Shown piece after piece: positions 12,001 to 16,260 of a stretch of 25,473 bases of DNA. Origin of the DNA: CAYNRQ01 sp964399875. Lineage in GTDB: Archaea; Aenigmatarchaeota; Aenigmatarchaeia; QMZP01. The notes beneath the pieces were generated by a model, which did no database searches, was not told where the DNA came from, and saw nothing but the letters and a program-made list of their open reading frames with translations. Position 1 is the first letter of the stretch. The number at the start of each line of letters is the position of its first letter. The DNA lies in the NCBI GenBank assembly GCA_964399875.1, contig CAYNRQ010000009.1:1-25473 (forward strand), given 5' to 3'. The position numbers and the translations under genes were made by a program.

Positions 12001-12040
12001 TTTTTTCATCATTTGCCCTGATAAACCCCTTTTTATTCAT
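1..12040 (-). CDS. Giant multi-domain surface protein, C-terminus outside the window
   Basis: This frame starts at the ATG at 12040 and stays open to the left edge, giving at least 4013 residues. I checked the frame at the start, near 10447, 8441, 3002 and at the edge. In order: signal or anchor helix (about 19-37), a Pro/Glu/Ser linker, Cys-rich modules (116-400), an Ig-like domain (404-505), two transmembrane helices (about 512-531 and 564-582), paired Ig-like repeats, a Lys/Arg-rich linker (about 1237-1270), a calcium-loop-like DSDNDG motif (about 1435), a macroglobulin MG2-like segment with TYKPGE (about 1510-1610), a DUF2341 domain (1743-1850), Ig-like cassettes (2303-3430), then more CARDB-like repeats. 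N-glycosylation sequons (NxT/S) are very frequent. A GAGG lies 9 bases before the ATG. Family knowledge: DUF2341 and Ig-like repeats occur in secreted archaeal proteins. The likely role is cell-surface adhesion or an S-layer-like coat (inference). No catalytic domain is visible. Confidence 0.9.
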   Translation of the reverse strand, partial: MNKKGFIRANDEKKSQARIALFIFLFLLFFIPMVVALNYTGSIIDIGTPEPQESSTPQETQKIAESQINAEIPEESPPPEQPKESHKDPQETTEPVIEKPAESENNTQSPQEISTDPCTGIACPFSSSTCPDGYNASCQNICINGSCTSCTPDCSAHELPQDPCYGVVCPDSILMCPDGFNATCINTCSNSTCSNCVPDCTDHDTINQTANETINQTINETCQESWNCTEWSECVSGQEIRTCVDINACGTALSKPLETQNCTIKACNLTCNLCEYIDETNCSCVFIENCTLDYECYSNTDCNDNNTCTSDICLAENRTCVNIPIIPCCGDGLCEKDENLSCPDDCPSSEQNCLINLDCDDNNICTNDVCLNGTCSNTPITPCCGNGICEEKENHKNCPSDCALPEEIEIIIESPGSVTRGETIAINASVTNKGLAPAENMIIEWVLPSGFRIAPGSLNSSCDQLIPGSSCSIGIMGEAGYDIELGPHDIRLILTYEQGYVEAVQSVFIPFLNISIIVIFLLALFLSSQFYMRTFIKNDSTPLFFPANLLVKKFKSQTKTGQIQILIAIIFFILISTLVVAQNITNGTNTSLTGAIINKPTISPTTITREKTIYVWASTSLELEYLNNSINTRLLLDNGSGLPNRTINFYLNNSLIGSNLTDPDGFSRIELNLENGTHVIKTVFSGMPEEYLKPSQKETEVTIKSEKSKEASLNVDLILPENITRGKNITISSVVLGMNVTNITLELILPIDFELLSGNRTIFCKSVESCSSTVVVSTESAAPGEKEVTAIAFSDSLNASKTKTILVLGPADKESEKAISIILPEWVERGQSFNVSVIVKNISANSSLEINIPDDFQLIGGKIFKKCSNAVCQSDAVLGTNISTEIGSRAIMAVLNENGNKTKKTGFIQIKASTKLDLTLDDYEPYSNQYVEARAILLMDNETTMDNKSIQFFFNGNVDYNQSIISDGIAINWFLMPNVTENTTANISAIFYGDENFTGSENTIEILITPLNATIPNITLIKGAGMFRRVEDPVQQEIIPGEPVVWRQTINFFNIFDTDYYNYSHRLDKRDGKIMKEAFDFKIIKGTAILNYTQKNYYELIIPLIKSGQNKTIEIEFKTPPVFVEREIEEKDLDDLIPKEATNIRIYKNNSNIVRVLSREKGNLITSKDVSSGLTEVLTARDRKELLLKQHPDIKLRFEKISIYQNTSIKYNNLTLDIGEINPDETDFFEITENNKKTDQETRKKKINKERIKKEIKSRIRKEKESKPHATGYVSGEKKKSESIEWNINNIKSKKEIVIEPAGYKVEQSESSTGKPVKWKVTAGSNVIEYQTPAPEKTEIEDYKEGRPRKIVNIKSNTKDIHYENITVRTRLPPGINTPGKIHTIKQNKTFGFDEKPVFDIAVKEGIRLLWFNGTDKLFRNSMDVTLDKAHKVRLLDSDNDGINDSIEWNVPKLSEQSYALEQGGIQAYVEHSSGSTIAPIIKKTGEGKYVIEVPKERSVKPGRYRLVIQSGFDEEEIWFDWGVVSINTKKSTYKPGETAEMLIVTLDKGGYKTYSHLNLTITDPNGIKTILSNDMETIQGIKKGIYKAEYKTSVEGIYIMQVSAESSGLSSSMTSHFLVKKDYEFDIIRNIPITIYPDEGAFESSIEINPLIQTGKYSFREYLPEEFRIADSGGARVFNENDSLVLEWSGLEGRVEVEYSAYVPSVWPYLYTLGPAEVEHDKGIFTEARPWFLAADPPVGWFNTTWAYRIPVNITNPNNYDLPEYQVYMSIDTESLLARGDLQSDCGDLRIANMSGDIIPHWFNPSACGRSDFRIWAQVPNITANNNTMIYVYYGSLTTESPVTDLQDTFNYSSPQCLFYPLTTANDYNPAVIAFYNDTTVEVGASSWTIDAGELLLVGNDIGTTTPICTDNPIYAGKYDDTNGAGDAMVPVGWASKEFRYMFYRTDAGRDDAVYLLPLWGDDGGNAYCEHWTGVPGGGWTLTENVTLTNNTVTQLSDWTQRVTTIHNCSVPVLGFAESSATYDVGPLYPATTDMIYGFGTQYMDAPAPVNNTKIKLYFSDGASSVTVSIKDEGGGLHMLSRYYRAVIPAQIMDPAAYYDQDGSSEWDGSCRGGDPSGTDPFEDCYRFMDMSVEAAIGEDENGNPLAIGAMQTADSNGVDLSVFLPEKEFADRIVIPYDTEYIAIAALYPDTNCTLWNATDDIFCWSGDADPANKHANRSYCFSNLSTGYSYPYANKIYWGRNYGGILASENSTIVCNNTIFAAAQREQNDDEVNLFGVPANRKYNYPEPTLYYHNEQTIIPQMNLTYVFPETGGWGEGLNFTVWLWAPNNQTIDMLLWISNYTVGVGYDWKLHQNRSAVGYDPMQNYTMTNVTWNCSQLLANYSSFPMALYFKFNTTDPYGHQNETEEIEDFILEEDDVNTYTDFPDADTIINRTDTSKFILKVWDTDAQENPNGAGGYISITTTDIATWDSGGYDDTVNSTGYLTRTMNYSTWGCSGIYVIGQHMWRGDTNDTCYKTNLTDSRSFYLYGTLNNTPINEPNGTQNYTRGSIIPLNVTVKDDCDTERSGATVIFNLTNEDKGISETCTASYLGYGGYYICNWDSSGKDIGRYTVVANITENYFNNITNSTEFYLLTPPQLNNPSVTPSSGGWGRTYNYTINVSDDPGELVNVSLYVKKTVTGNWEFVGQKNCTGCDGDIIYFIKNYTCNDVEWWYYKFNATDELNNINTTSESANYHYVNKSEVNISYVSGNWSTATQYSPAIFILRVYDKDNNTFNLNPAAYVSFNISKNDANENITDGYNTTNSTGYVHYYFYPDTRYESGNRTWLGFINETLDSCYSYNVSDIYNVTLDVNWPPEYTNLTAQGVQGSGGAGGWGGGWTFNITAFDKEGDDVNVTLQIDYGNGWLYLQTQNCTACSSNTTLNFSVNLTCAYVNSSARYRFNITDNASTPNTLNTTAYSINIQRDNTTYQIIQGEGGITANRNASQTATFIVLWKDQNGSAINETINFSVTYDVNNSFWYMIGTNTSNGTEGFYYYSFDPTCTGPRFEVGNRTWKSFIENSQCYEDNETNAYNVTVMGDFNISITNPLQTPTASDYYDRGDSIYFAAAVLDDCDVELGGVNTTFYAEGPITGTCDDVTEVVSGYYECYWNSVNASDGWYNATANASKDFYYNASKTNYNDSLTGWFYIKTGPTLDQANMSPRTESWSMPKNFSVRVDDNKGDTVNVTLWVKVGTITQAYGVRCCGPDCAGFSNNCSGVTLNWTGVSLNYSYSCDNYAEKSAIFWFESYDNESYNYNTTVAGGDYVDNDNSFYMNKADINLTHVYGDGTIANLSSPATFTLQVYDLDNLENETNFTGKTKPNVKFNVTTNQVNYNTVNNTDANDTGHAEVTFTPDCNYGNGTQYWRGYVQSDSCYNDYTSNTFTVELDLPECSPMLEITYNYYPSEIFENRSFDVITTLKAFTGAITNANATIDVPNGWELYPSAQQDMGSFSINEEKNVTWTVNATNYTHYFIVNLTANSTEDEDNDTISQTLYKEIDRNASESLPQSIEYNSELITSFPCPAGNYRLVNLTINWTGNESYARVFVYNSTAWVDILHSYYTNTTETKAISVLNNQIAVNGTGYCLAKIRNVGGNNLTINNITLEAFASSRIRVLDIISKINTTETNGMEQGDGNLNITLRIENPTSVSYTANITINITNSSGYSINSSTHEDVTLNANTTRYENFTNITTSTWLQDTYTINATVTYALGQSQRAETFIIRNVTITATSVNYMCNNTNETLNITINHPFSDKIEYNVTFEKPSNWNITPAYNSTNISNPSNVTLTFNIASSNTDENITINVTVNYTYPGIDKTETTTHTIENSNSIGILEIIRETPFIIGNNKVLDSALVIHNKGCGPTTGTITLTEDILSGWTPANPNIEGNVSYSSDTDLENNILTWTITSSIGVNEHAVATYQIKAPTETSTQGTLFYNLSWDGYKNINEGESFIIQTMNYTNESHLEFDLDVYQKDEF
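1753..5134 (-). repeat. Ig-like cassette array (A-B-C modules) in the giant protein
   Basis: Reading the translation shows three recurring module types of about 100 residues. Type A (starts near residues 2303, 2638, 2854 and 3193) mostly has a GGWG motif, a DxxGDxVNVTL-like strand and often a paired NCTxC. Type B (near 2420, 2738, 2964, 3314) has a FxLxVxD strand, a T-rich NSTGY turn and a W...CY end. Type C (near 2533 and 3080) begins with a Pro/Asn-rich stretch, then DDCD, and later GYYxCxW. The order is A-B-C-A-B-A-B-C-A-B. The copies are diverged at DNA level, so this is protein-level repetition. Confidence 0.7.
5150..6815 (-). other. DUF2341 domain and following beta-rich region of the giant protein
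   Basis: Residues about 1743-1850 match DUF2341: WAYRIPVNI at the start, CGDLRIAN in the middle, then RIWAQVPNI and the MIYVYYG signature. The next 450 residues (about 1850-2300) include a stretch with AFYNDTTVEVG followed by an AGE...G pattern, which loosely recalls IgGFc-binding-type domains. That second assignment is weak. Several Asp/Gly-rich turns suggest metal binding. Confidence 0.65.
10292..10507 (-). other. Internal transmembrane hairpin with prepilin-like site, joining two ectodomains
   Basis: In the same frame as the rest of the giant protein, a hydrophobic helix (about residues 512-531) is followed by a positively charged loop of about 30 residues and a second helix (about 564-582). 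The loop ends in KTGQIQIL, with Gly561-Gln562 just before the second helix. This resembles an archaeal class III (prepilin or archaellin type) signal, where PibD-like peptidases cut after Gly. Met532 (ATG at 10447) sits at the start of the loop, so this looks like the junction of two ancestral genes. Predicted topology puts both ectodomains outside. Confidence 0.65.
10840..11695 (-). other. Cys-rich N-terminal ectodomain of the giant protein
   Basis: Residues 116-161 and 162-206 are two tandem Cys-rich repeats of about 46 residues, each starting DPC and sharing a CPDGxNA core. A thrombospondin-like stretch follows from Trp226 (WNCTEWSEC, then RTC). Two CCGxGxCE...CPxDC units lie at about 326-345 and 381-400, each after a DCxDNNxCT segment. 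Such Cys-paired modules imply oxidative folding outside the cell. The boundaries come from reading the translation, not from a profile search. Confidence 0.75.
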
Positions 12041-12339
12041 AAATAGCTGCCTCAAGCGCATTTAGGCATTATATAGCTATACAAGTATATAGGTGTATAA
12101 CTGTCGAAGCTTATATCAATTGAGTGAAAAATACTGATAAGAAAGGTATAATATCGGTTATTTTCAGATGAAAAGGAATAATATCCATTTTAATGTAAAA
12201 ATAAGTCTTAAAATACTTTTTCTAAGTATAAAAACAAAAAATATACCCTGGCTTTTATGATTCTAATCTGTAAGTCGGGAATGAATCTGCAAATGTTGGT
12301 CGACAAAAAGCTTATATTAATTATTAATAATATTTTAAT
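12041..12339. promoter_or_regulatory. Divergent promoter region between the giant surface gene and the winged-helix gene
   Basis: This 299-base AT-rich gap has no gene. For the minus-strand giant gene, TATA-like stretches lie at 12067-12076, 12085-12092 and 12110-12118. The middle one best fits a transcript that includes the GAGG at 12050-12053. For the plus-strand gene, TTATATTAA at 12312-12320 sits about 25 bases before the ATG and implies a leaderless transcript. A perfect inverted repeat (ATACTT and AAGTAT, 5-base spacer) lies at 12213-12229. TAAGTCGG at 12271-12278 repeats one arm of the palindrome before the PRC-barrel gene. Confidence 0.6.
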
Positions 12340-12789
12340 ATGCTTAAGAAAATAGAAGAGGGAGATAAAAAGGATATTTCTAAACTCTTTGAGATAAAGC
12401 ATATTATAGAAAAGGGTAGCACAAGCGTTGCCTGCGGAGAGGGTGAAGGGAGTATAAACAGGATATATTCTGAGCTGGATTCCCTGAACAAGAAATTTGA
12501 GGAGTTAAGAGATGTTGTTATTGGTTTAAAAAAACATGGCAGTAGCATAAGCACACCAAGGAAAAACATGGTAAAGAGGGAGATAATAGCACTGTTGCAA
12601 AAACACAAGAGATTGAATTCCTCACAGTTAGGAAAGATTATAGGCCTTTCAAGGGTAAGGGCCAATGAGTATTTAAAGGAACTGGAGGATGAAAGTATAG
12701 CAAAAGGCATCACGATTAAAAAGAAAAAATTCTATATGCTTGAAAATGATTTGATTGGAAAGGTATATGAAAAGGAAAGGGGTAAATAA
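12340..12789 (+). CDS. Winged helix-turn-helix regulator with N-terminal coiled coil
   Basis: The protein is 149 residues. Residues 1-75 are charged and heptad-like, with a Gly/Ser-rich break near 26-40. Residues about 76-133 read as a winged helix: KREIIALLQ, then SSQLGKIIGLSRVRANEYLKELE as the helix-turn-helix, then a basic wing ending in KKKKFYML. This resembles MarR/ArsR-like archaeal regulators, probably a dimer through the coiled coil. It diverges from the giant surface gene and its stop codon directly abuts the stop of the MinD-like gene (zero-base gap). It could therefore control either neighbour, with the palindrome at the MinD start a possible target (inference). Confidence 0.8.
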   Translation: MLKKIEEGDKKDISKLFEIKHIIEKGSTSVACGEGEGSINRIYSELDSLNKKFEELRDVVIGLKKHGSSISTPRKNMVKREIIALLQKHKRLNSSQLGKIIGLSRVRANEYLKELEDESIAKGITIKKKKFYMLENDLIGKVYEKERGK

Positions 12790-13527
12790 TTATTTGAATA
12801 ATCTTCTTATTCTATAGAACCTGGGCGGAGAGTATTCTCTTTCTATGATGCTTGCACTTAGCTTTTTTATTGCTATGGATGCAGGGGAATAGGGTTTGTG
12901 TCTTACTACGGGGGTACTTGTATGCAAACTCTTTTTTATGTTTTTATCTTCTGGTATTACAGCCAGAACAGGCAGACCACATATCTTTTCTATATCCTCC
13001 ACATTTAATTCATATTTTCTTTCTGCCCTGTTTATTATTATTCCCCTTATCTTTTTGCCAACATCCTTTACCATTTGTATGGTTTTCATGCTGTCCGTTA
13101 GGGAAGGTATGTTTGGAGTTGTGATGAGCAAGATCTCGTTGCATAATTGTATTATAGATGAAACCTCCTCGCTCGATCCAGGGGGTGTGTCAAGCACAAC
13201 ATGATGATCCATACTATCTAGTGCTGTTTTTAGTTTATGTATCTCTGTTTTAAACTCTCTCAGGGTGAGTGATGCAGGTACTATTCTTAATCCCGATGAG
13301 TGAACATAAACAGCCTCCAAGAAGTTCACATCACCTTCCAGAACATCCTGCAGGGTCAGGGGAAAATCATATAAACCAAGATGCAGTGCAAGATTGCTAT
13401 TCTTTAGATCGCAGTCAATAAGCATTATATCGCTGCCGAGATCGTGAAGTGCCATGGCTATGTTTAAGGCACATGTGGTTTTTCCGACACCACCCTTTGC
13501 TGAAAAGACGCCTATTACCTTATTCAT
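12790..13527 (-). CDS. MinD-like ATPase 1, with C-terminal amphipathic tail
   Basis: This 245-residue ParA/MinD-family P-loop ATPase has the deviant Walker A KGGVGKTT with signature Lys11 and Lys16, the switch I pair Asp38 and Asp40, and a LDTPPG Walker B/switch II. The last residues (FYRIRRLFK) form a basic, hydrophobic tail like the membrane-targeting helix of bacterial MinD. In the family, ATP binding drives dimerisation and membrane attachment. It is the last gene of the minus-strand set that contains a second MinD paralogue (12790 versus 16261), with shared motifs such as FPxTL and HSSGL. It has its own promoter about 28 bases upstream, so it may also be expressed alone. The exact cargo is unknown. 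Confidence 0.88.
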   Translation of the reverse strand: MNKVIGVFSAKGGVGKTTCALNIAMALHDLGSDIMLIDCDLKNSNLALHLGLYDFPLTLQDVLEGDVNFLEAVYVHSSGLRIVPASLTLREFKTEIHKLKTALDSMDHHVVLDTPPGSSEEVSSIIQLCNEILLITTPNIPSLTDSMKTIQMVKDVGKKIRGIIINRAERKYELNVEDIEKICGLPVLAVIPEDKNIKKSLHTSTPVVRHKPYSPASIAIKKLSASIIEREYSPPRFYRIRRLFK

Positions 13528-13559
13528 ATAGTTAAATAATTAACTATAAAGTATAAATT
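13527..13559 (-). promoter_or_regulatory. Promoter with a perfect palindrome at the MinD-like ATPase 1 start
   Basis: TATAGTTAA (13527-13535) and TTAACTATA (13540-13548) form a perfect inverted repeat with 9-base arms and a 4-base spacer. The first arm touches the start codon. A TATA-like ATTTATAC (minus strand) lies at 13551-13558, about 28 bases upstream of the ATG, which predicts a leaderless transcript. The palindrome would cover the transcription start, a typical place for a repressor. Confidence 0.6.
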
Positions 13560-13606
13560 ACTAACGTCAGATTTTGGTGTTTTTGTTGACGATTAACCAA
13601 CACTTC

Positions 13607-14191
13607 CTAGAATTCTTCCTTTATGTTTTTTTCTATTTTGATTAATCTTTCTTTATGCTTCCTGCTTGAAAAATGTTCATCGACTAATATTATTTCACCC
13701 AGACAGAACAGAACCAGACCAACAACCACACTTAAGTATGAGAAAATAAAGCTAAATAATACATAATATATATCCATAGCGCCCAGTATAAACCCTGAAC
13801 CTAATACGAGATATGTCAGATTTTTTTCAGGGAATTTTTTTAGAGACAGGAACGCAAGCCCGAATGGTACTATGAATAAGAATCCACTCATGTACAGGAA
13901 TAAAAGCATGTTTTGTTGAATACCAACAGGGCAGATAAGATTGGTATATGGTCCGGGCGGAAGTGGGTTGATTAAATCAGTCAGAACTATATTGCCGCCG
14001 GAACAGCCGAGGGCATGGCCAACTGCTAAGTGACCGGCTTCATGCAGGACTATTGTTATGAAAAATATAGCAATATTCAATAAGATTATATAAGAAAGCA
14101 GATGCATGGATGATTTCCATATGGAAGCACTCTTTATATCCCTATTTCTGCTTGATTTTAATCTTTTAGATGCAACTAATCTGTCTCTCAT
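13607..14191 (-). CDS. Membrane metalloprotease-like protein, HEAGH motif (M50-like)
   Basis: This 194-residue protein has a basic N-terminus and about four transmembrane segments (near 31-50, 93-115, 124-145 and 147-170). Residues 50-54 are HEAGH, the zinc-binding and catalytic HExxH motif, at the end of the first helix as in site-2 protease-like M50 families. A possible third ligand is the Asp in GAMD near residue 139. The C-terminus is short and charged. It lies 19 bases after the 109-residue coiled-coil gene in the same direction. TTAACTAT, one arm of the palindrome at the MinD-like ATPase 1 start, sits just before the start (14193-14200). It probably cleaves a membrane protein; the substrate is unknown, with the membrane-anchored coiled-coil protein or the giant surface protein as guesses. 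Confidence 0.72.
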   Translation of the reverse strand: MRDRLVASKRLKSSRNRDIKSASIWKSSMHLLSYIILLNIAIFFITIVLHEAGHLAVGHALGCSGGNIVLTDLINPLPPGPYTNLICPVGIQQNMLLFLYMSGFLFIVPFGLAFLSLKKFPEKNLTYLVLGSGFILGAMDIYYVLFSFIFSYLSVVVGLVLFCLGEIILVDEHFSSRKHKERLIKIEKNIKEEF

Positions 14192-14210
14192 ATTAACTAT
14201 CTTTTATTTA

Positions 14211-14540
14211 TCAATCTTCCCAGACATCTGCTAATTCTTGATAGGCTCTGCTTAAATTGTCAATTTCGTCTTCAACCACTTTCAATGATTCTCTCATCTT
14301 TTTTTCATTTTCTATGATTTTTTTCTCTTTTTCCATTAAAGCAGATATCTCTTTTCTAAGTTCAGATTCCTTTGTTCCTGCTTCCGTAAGCTCTGCATCG
14401 CTTTTGCTTATATTTTCTTCCAGGGCCTTTCTCTGTTCCTTTAATTTGGTCAGTTTATCCCTTATCTTGTTCAAAATACTGCTTACATCAGACGAAACCT
14501 TTGATTTTGTTGCTTCTAATTGCACATCCTTTTCCACCAT
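14211..14540 (-). CDS. Short coiled-coil protein (109 aa)
   Basis: I do not recognise a family. Nearly the whole sequence is charged and heptad-like (Glu, Lys, Leu, Ile), with no signal peptide or membrane helix, so a cytoplasmic coiled coil is expected. It shares the KESELxKE motif and general layout with the 96-residue protein just upstream, so the pair may be an old tandem duplication. Its ATG immediately follows the TGA of that gene, and a GGAGG lies about 10 bases before the ATG, which points to translational coupling. It ends with a short acidic tail (ADVWED). Confidence 0.75.
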   Translation of the reverse strand: MVEKDVQLEATKSKVSSDVSSILNKIRDKLTKLKEQRKALEENISKSDAELTEAGTKESELRKEISALMEKEKKIIENEKKMRESLKVVEDEIDNLSRAYQELADVWED

Positions 14541-14831
14541 TCATATCCCTCCTTTTTTACCATCTGATAATGCTTTTTGCAGTTTGCGCAGCTTTTCATT
14601 TATTATTTCCATTCTATTTTCAAGTTCTATTCTTTCTTTATTTAATTCTGATTCTTTTATTGTTAACTGGGAAAGCTCATAAGTTGCTTTTTGTTGGAGT
14701 TTTGTATTTATCTTTATATCCTCGTCCAGGTCGTCAATTTTTTTCTGTATCTCTCCCTTTTCGCTTTTCAATGCATTTATCTTATCTTTGACTTCTTTGA
14801 ATACTTCTCCTATATCAAGATATTTGTCCAT
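14541..14831 (-). CDS. Short coiled-coil protein (96 aa)
   Basis: I do not recognise a family. Residues about 12-85 form one continuous charged coiled coil, with KESELNKE in the middle as in its downstream neighbour. It has no Cys, no signal peptide and no membrane helix. It starts 7 bases after the stop of the 397-residue coiled-coil gene and its stop touches the start of the next gene, so it belongs to the same transcript. It is likely a structural subunit that partners the long coiled-coil protein or the other short one. Confidence 0.75.
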   Translation of the reverse strand: MDKYLDIGEVFKEVKDKINALKSEKGEIQKKIDDLDEDIKINTKLQQKATYELSQLTIKESELNKERIELENRMEIINEKLRKLQKALSDGKKGGI

Positions 14832-14838
14832 AATAATC

Positions 14839-16032
14839 TTATTTCAGTTTTTTCAGTATCTCATCATAAAGCTCTCTGGATATTAATCCCTTTTTGTAGC
14901 TTTTTTCCAAATCCTTTAGAGCCTTCATTCTCTTGTCCTTGTTTTTTTCGTTCTCAAGGTTTTCAACCACTTCCAGTATTTGAATGAATCTGTCTTCAGC
15001 TAATTTTCTGGGTATTTTTGCTTTTCCTTTTGAGCCCCTTAATTCGGATTTCAAAACATCAACCAGTCTGTAGTCCCTCTGCAGATCGCCTAATTTTTCT
15101 TCCACATATGTTAATTTTCTATTTATTGATTCTTCCATTGTTTTTATTTTTTCATTTATAGTTATTTCAAAATTTTTCATTCTTTCATCTATTGCTTTCA
15201 TTTTATCTAAAGAACTCAGAGTCTCATTGCTTATTTTATTCTCTATTGTTTTTATCTTATCGTTTGTTGCTCCCATCCAGTTTAGTACATTTTCCATTCC
15301 CTCATTCGATGCTTCTATATCAGATGTTAATTCCTTTATGGCATTCGATAGGTTCTCTATTCCAAATGAAAACACAGAGAGTATTTTTTCTACTTCCTCT
15401 TTAACCTTTTTTGGTATAAGCACGGTTTCAATATCATCCTTTGCTGAAATAAGGCTGTCCAGCTTCTTGAGCGTATCGCTGCCTATTTTGGATGTTATGA
15501 ATTCCACTCCTCTTTCCAGGTTCAGGAGTCTCTCCTCAATGCCTCCTTTGAAATCCTCAATATAATCAAGAAGCTCCTTTATATTCTTGGGTGCATTCTC
15601 AGGCAGGTCCCCTCCTGTTGTGCCAAAACCTCCAAATATGTTTCCCGTGTCTGTTTTTTCTGCCTCCTCTTTCTCTTTTTCTCCCATTTTCTTTTCAAGC
15701 TCCTGCATCTTTGTTTCTATATCAGAAAGCTTGCCCATTGCCTTGGACCCCTCTTCTACCTTTTCCAGGAGCATTTTCATTTCATCTGCCCTTTTTTCAG
15801 GATCTATCATTTTTAGGCTCTTTTTCATGCTCTTAATGCTCTTTTTAAGATATTCCATGTTTTCATCTATTTTTCCCGCCGCCTTTCCCTCTGGTGATAT
15901 TGTCTTTTTGGCCTGGCTTTGTTTTGCTGATAATTCTATAATCTGGGACAGACTCTTGATCCTGTCTTCCAGTTCCTTATTGTCCTTTTCCAGTTTTTTT
16001 AAAGCCTCATCAGATTTTTTTTCTTCAGGCAT
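14839..16032 (-). CDS. Long coiled-coil protein (397 aa) with SHOCT-like C-terminus
   Basis: I do not recognise a described family. Residues 1-125 are coiled coil rich in Lys and Glu. A flexible Gly/Phe/Thr linker (GNIFGGFGTTGG) follows near 131-142, then a second long helical region (about 150-330) with repeated KIxxxE patterns. The last 25 residues (YKKGLISRELYDEILKKLK) resemble a SHOCT-type short helical oligomerisation motif. It has no membrane segment. The ATG overlaps the end of the upstream membrane-anchored gene by 8 bases, so the two products are probably translated together and may form one complex. A filamentous or scaffold role is inferred from composition only. Confidence 0.78.
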   Translation of the reverse strand: MPEEKKSDEALKKLEKDNKELEDRIKSLSQIIELSAKQSQAKKTISPEGKAAGKIDENMEYLKKSIKSMKKSLKMIDPEKRADEMKMLLEKVEEGSKAMGKLSDIETKMQELEKKMGEKEKEEAEKTDTGNIFGGFGTTGGDLPENAPKNIKELLDYIEDFKGGIEERLLNLERGVEFITSKIGSDTLKKLDSLISAKDDIETVLIPKKVKEEVEKILSVFSFGIENLSNAIKELTSDIEASNEGMENVLNWMGATNDKIKTIENKISNETLSSLDKMKAIDERMKNFEITINEKIKTMEESINRKLTYVEEKLGDLQRDYRLVDVLKSELRGSKGKAKIPRKLAEDRFIQILEVVENLENEKNKDKRMKALKDLEKSYKKGLISRELYDEILKKLK

Positions 16033-16255
16033 TATACCCCTTCTCTATTTTTTTCATGAGTGTTTTTCTTTGGTTAAACTGGTTTCTTAGCTCTGATATA
16101 TTCTTGTTTAGCTCTGATAGTTGGGAATCCAGCCTGCTTTGCTTCTTCTTTATTATTTTTATTCTGGGCCTTGCCTTTTCTTTTTTTAGTTCTCTCATAA
16201 GATAAATAACCACCAAAACCAAAACTACTATAATAGGAATCGTTATTTCTAACAT
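16025..16255 (-). CDS. Membrane-anchored short coiled-coil protein (76 aa)
   Basis: Residues 4-20 are a single strongly hydrophobic helix (IPIIVVLVLVVIYLM) at the extreme N-terminus, followed by a very basic stretch (KKEKARPRIKIIKKK) and a coiled coil to the end. The positive-inside rule puts the coiled coil in the cytoplasm. It starts 5 bases after the stop of the MinD-like gene and overlaps the next coiled-coil gene by 8 bases. It is a natural membrane anchor for that protein and a possible partner or activator of the MinD-like ATPases, comparable in logic to MinE or MinC partners but with no sequence similarity that I can see. Confidence 0.75.
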   Translation of the reverse strand: MLEITIPIIVVLVLVVIYLMRELKKEKARPRIKIIKKKQSRLDSQLSELNKNISELRNQFNQRKTLMKKIEKGYNA

Positions 16256-16260
16256 AAAAT

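Noticed and set aside
14257..16090. Plus-strand frames of 112-167 codons opposite the coiled-coil genes
   Set aside because: They are Ser/Phe/Leu-rich mirrors of Lys/Glu-rich coiled coils, a known artefact of antisense translation.
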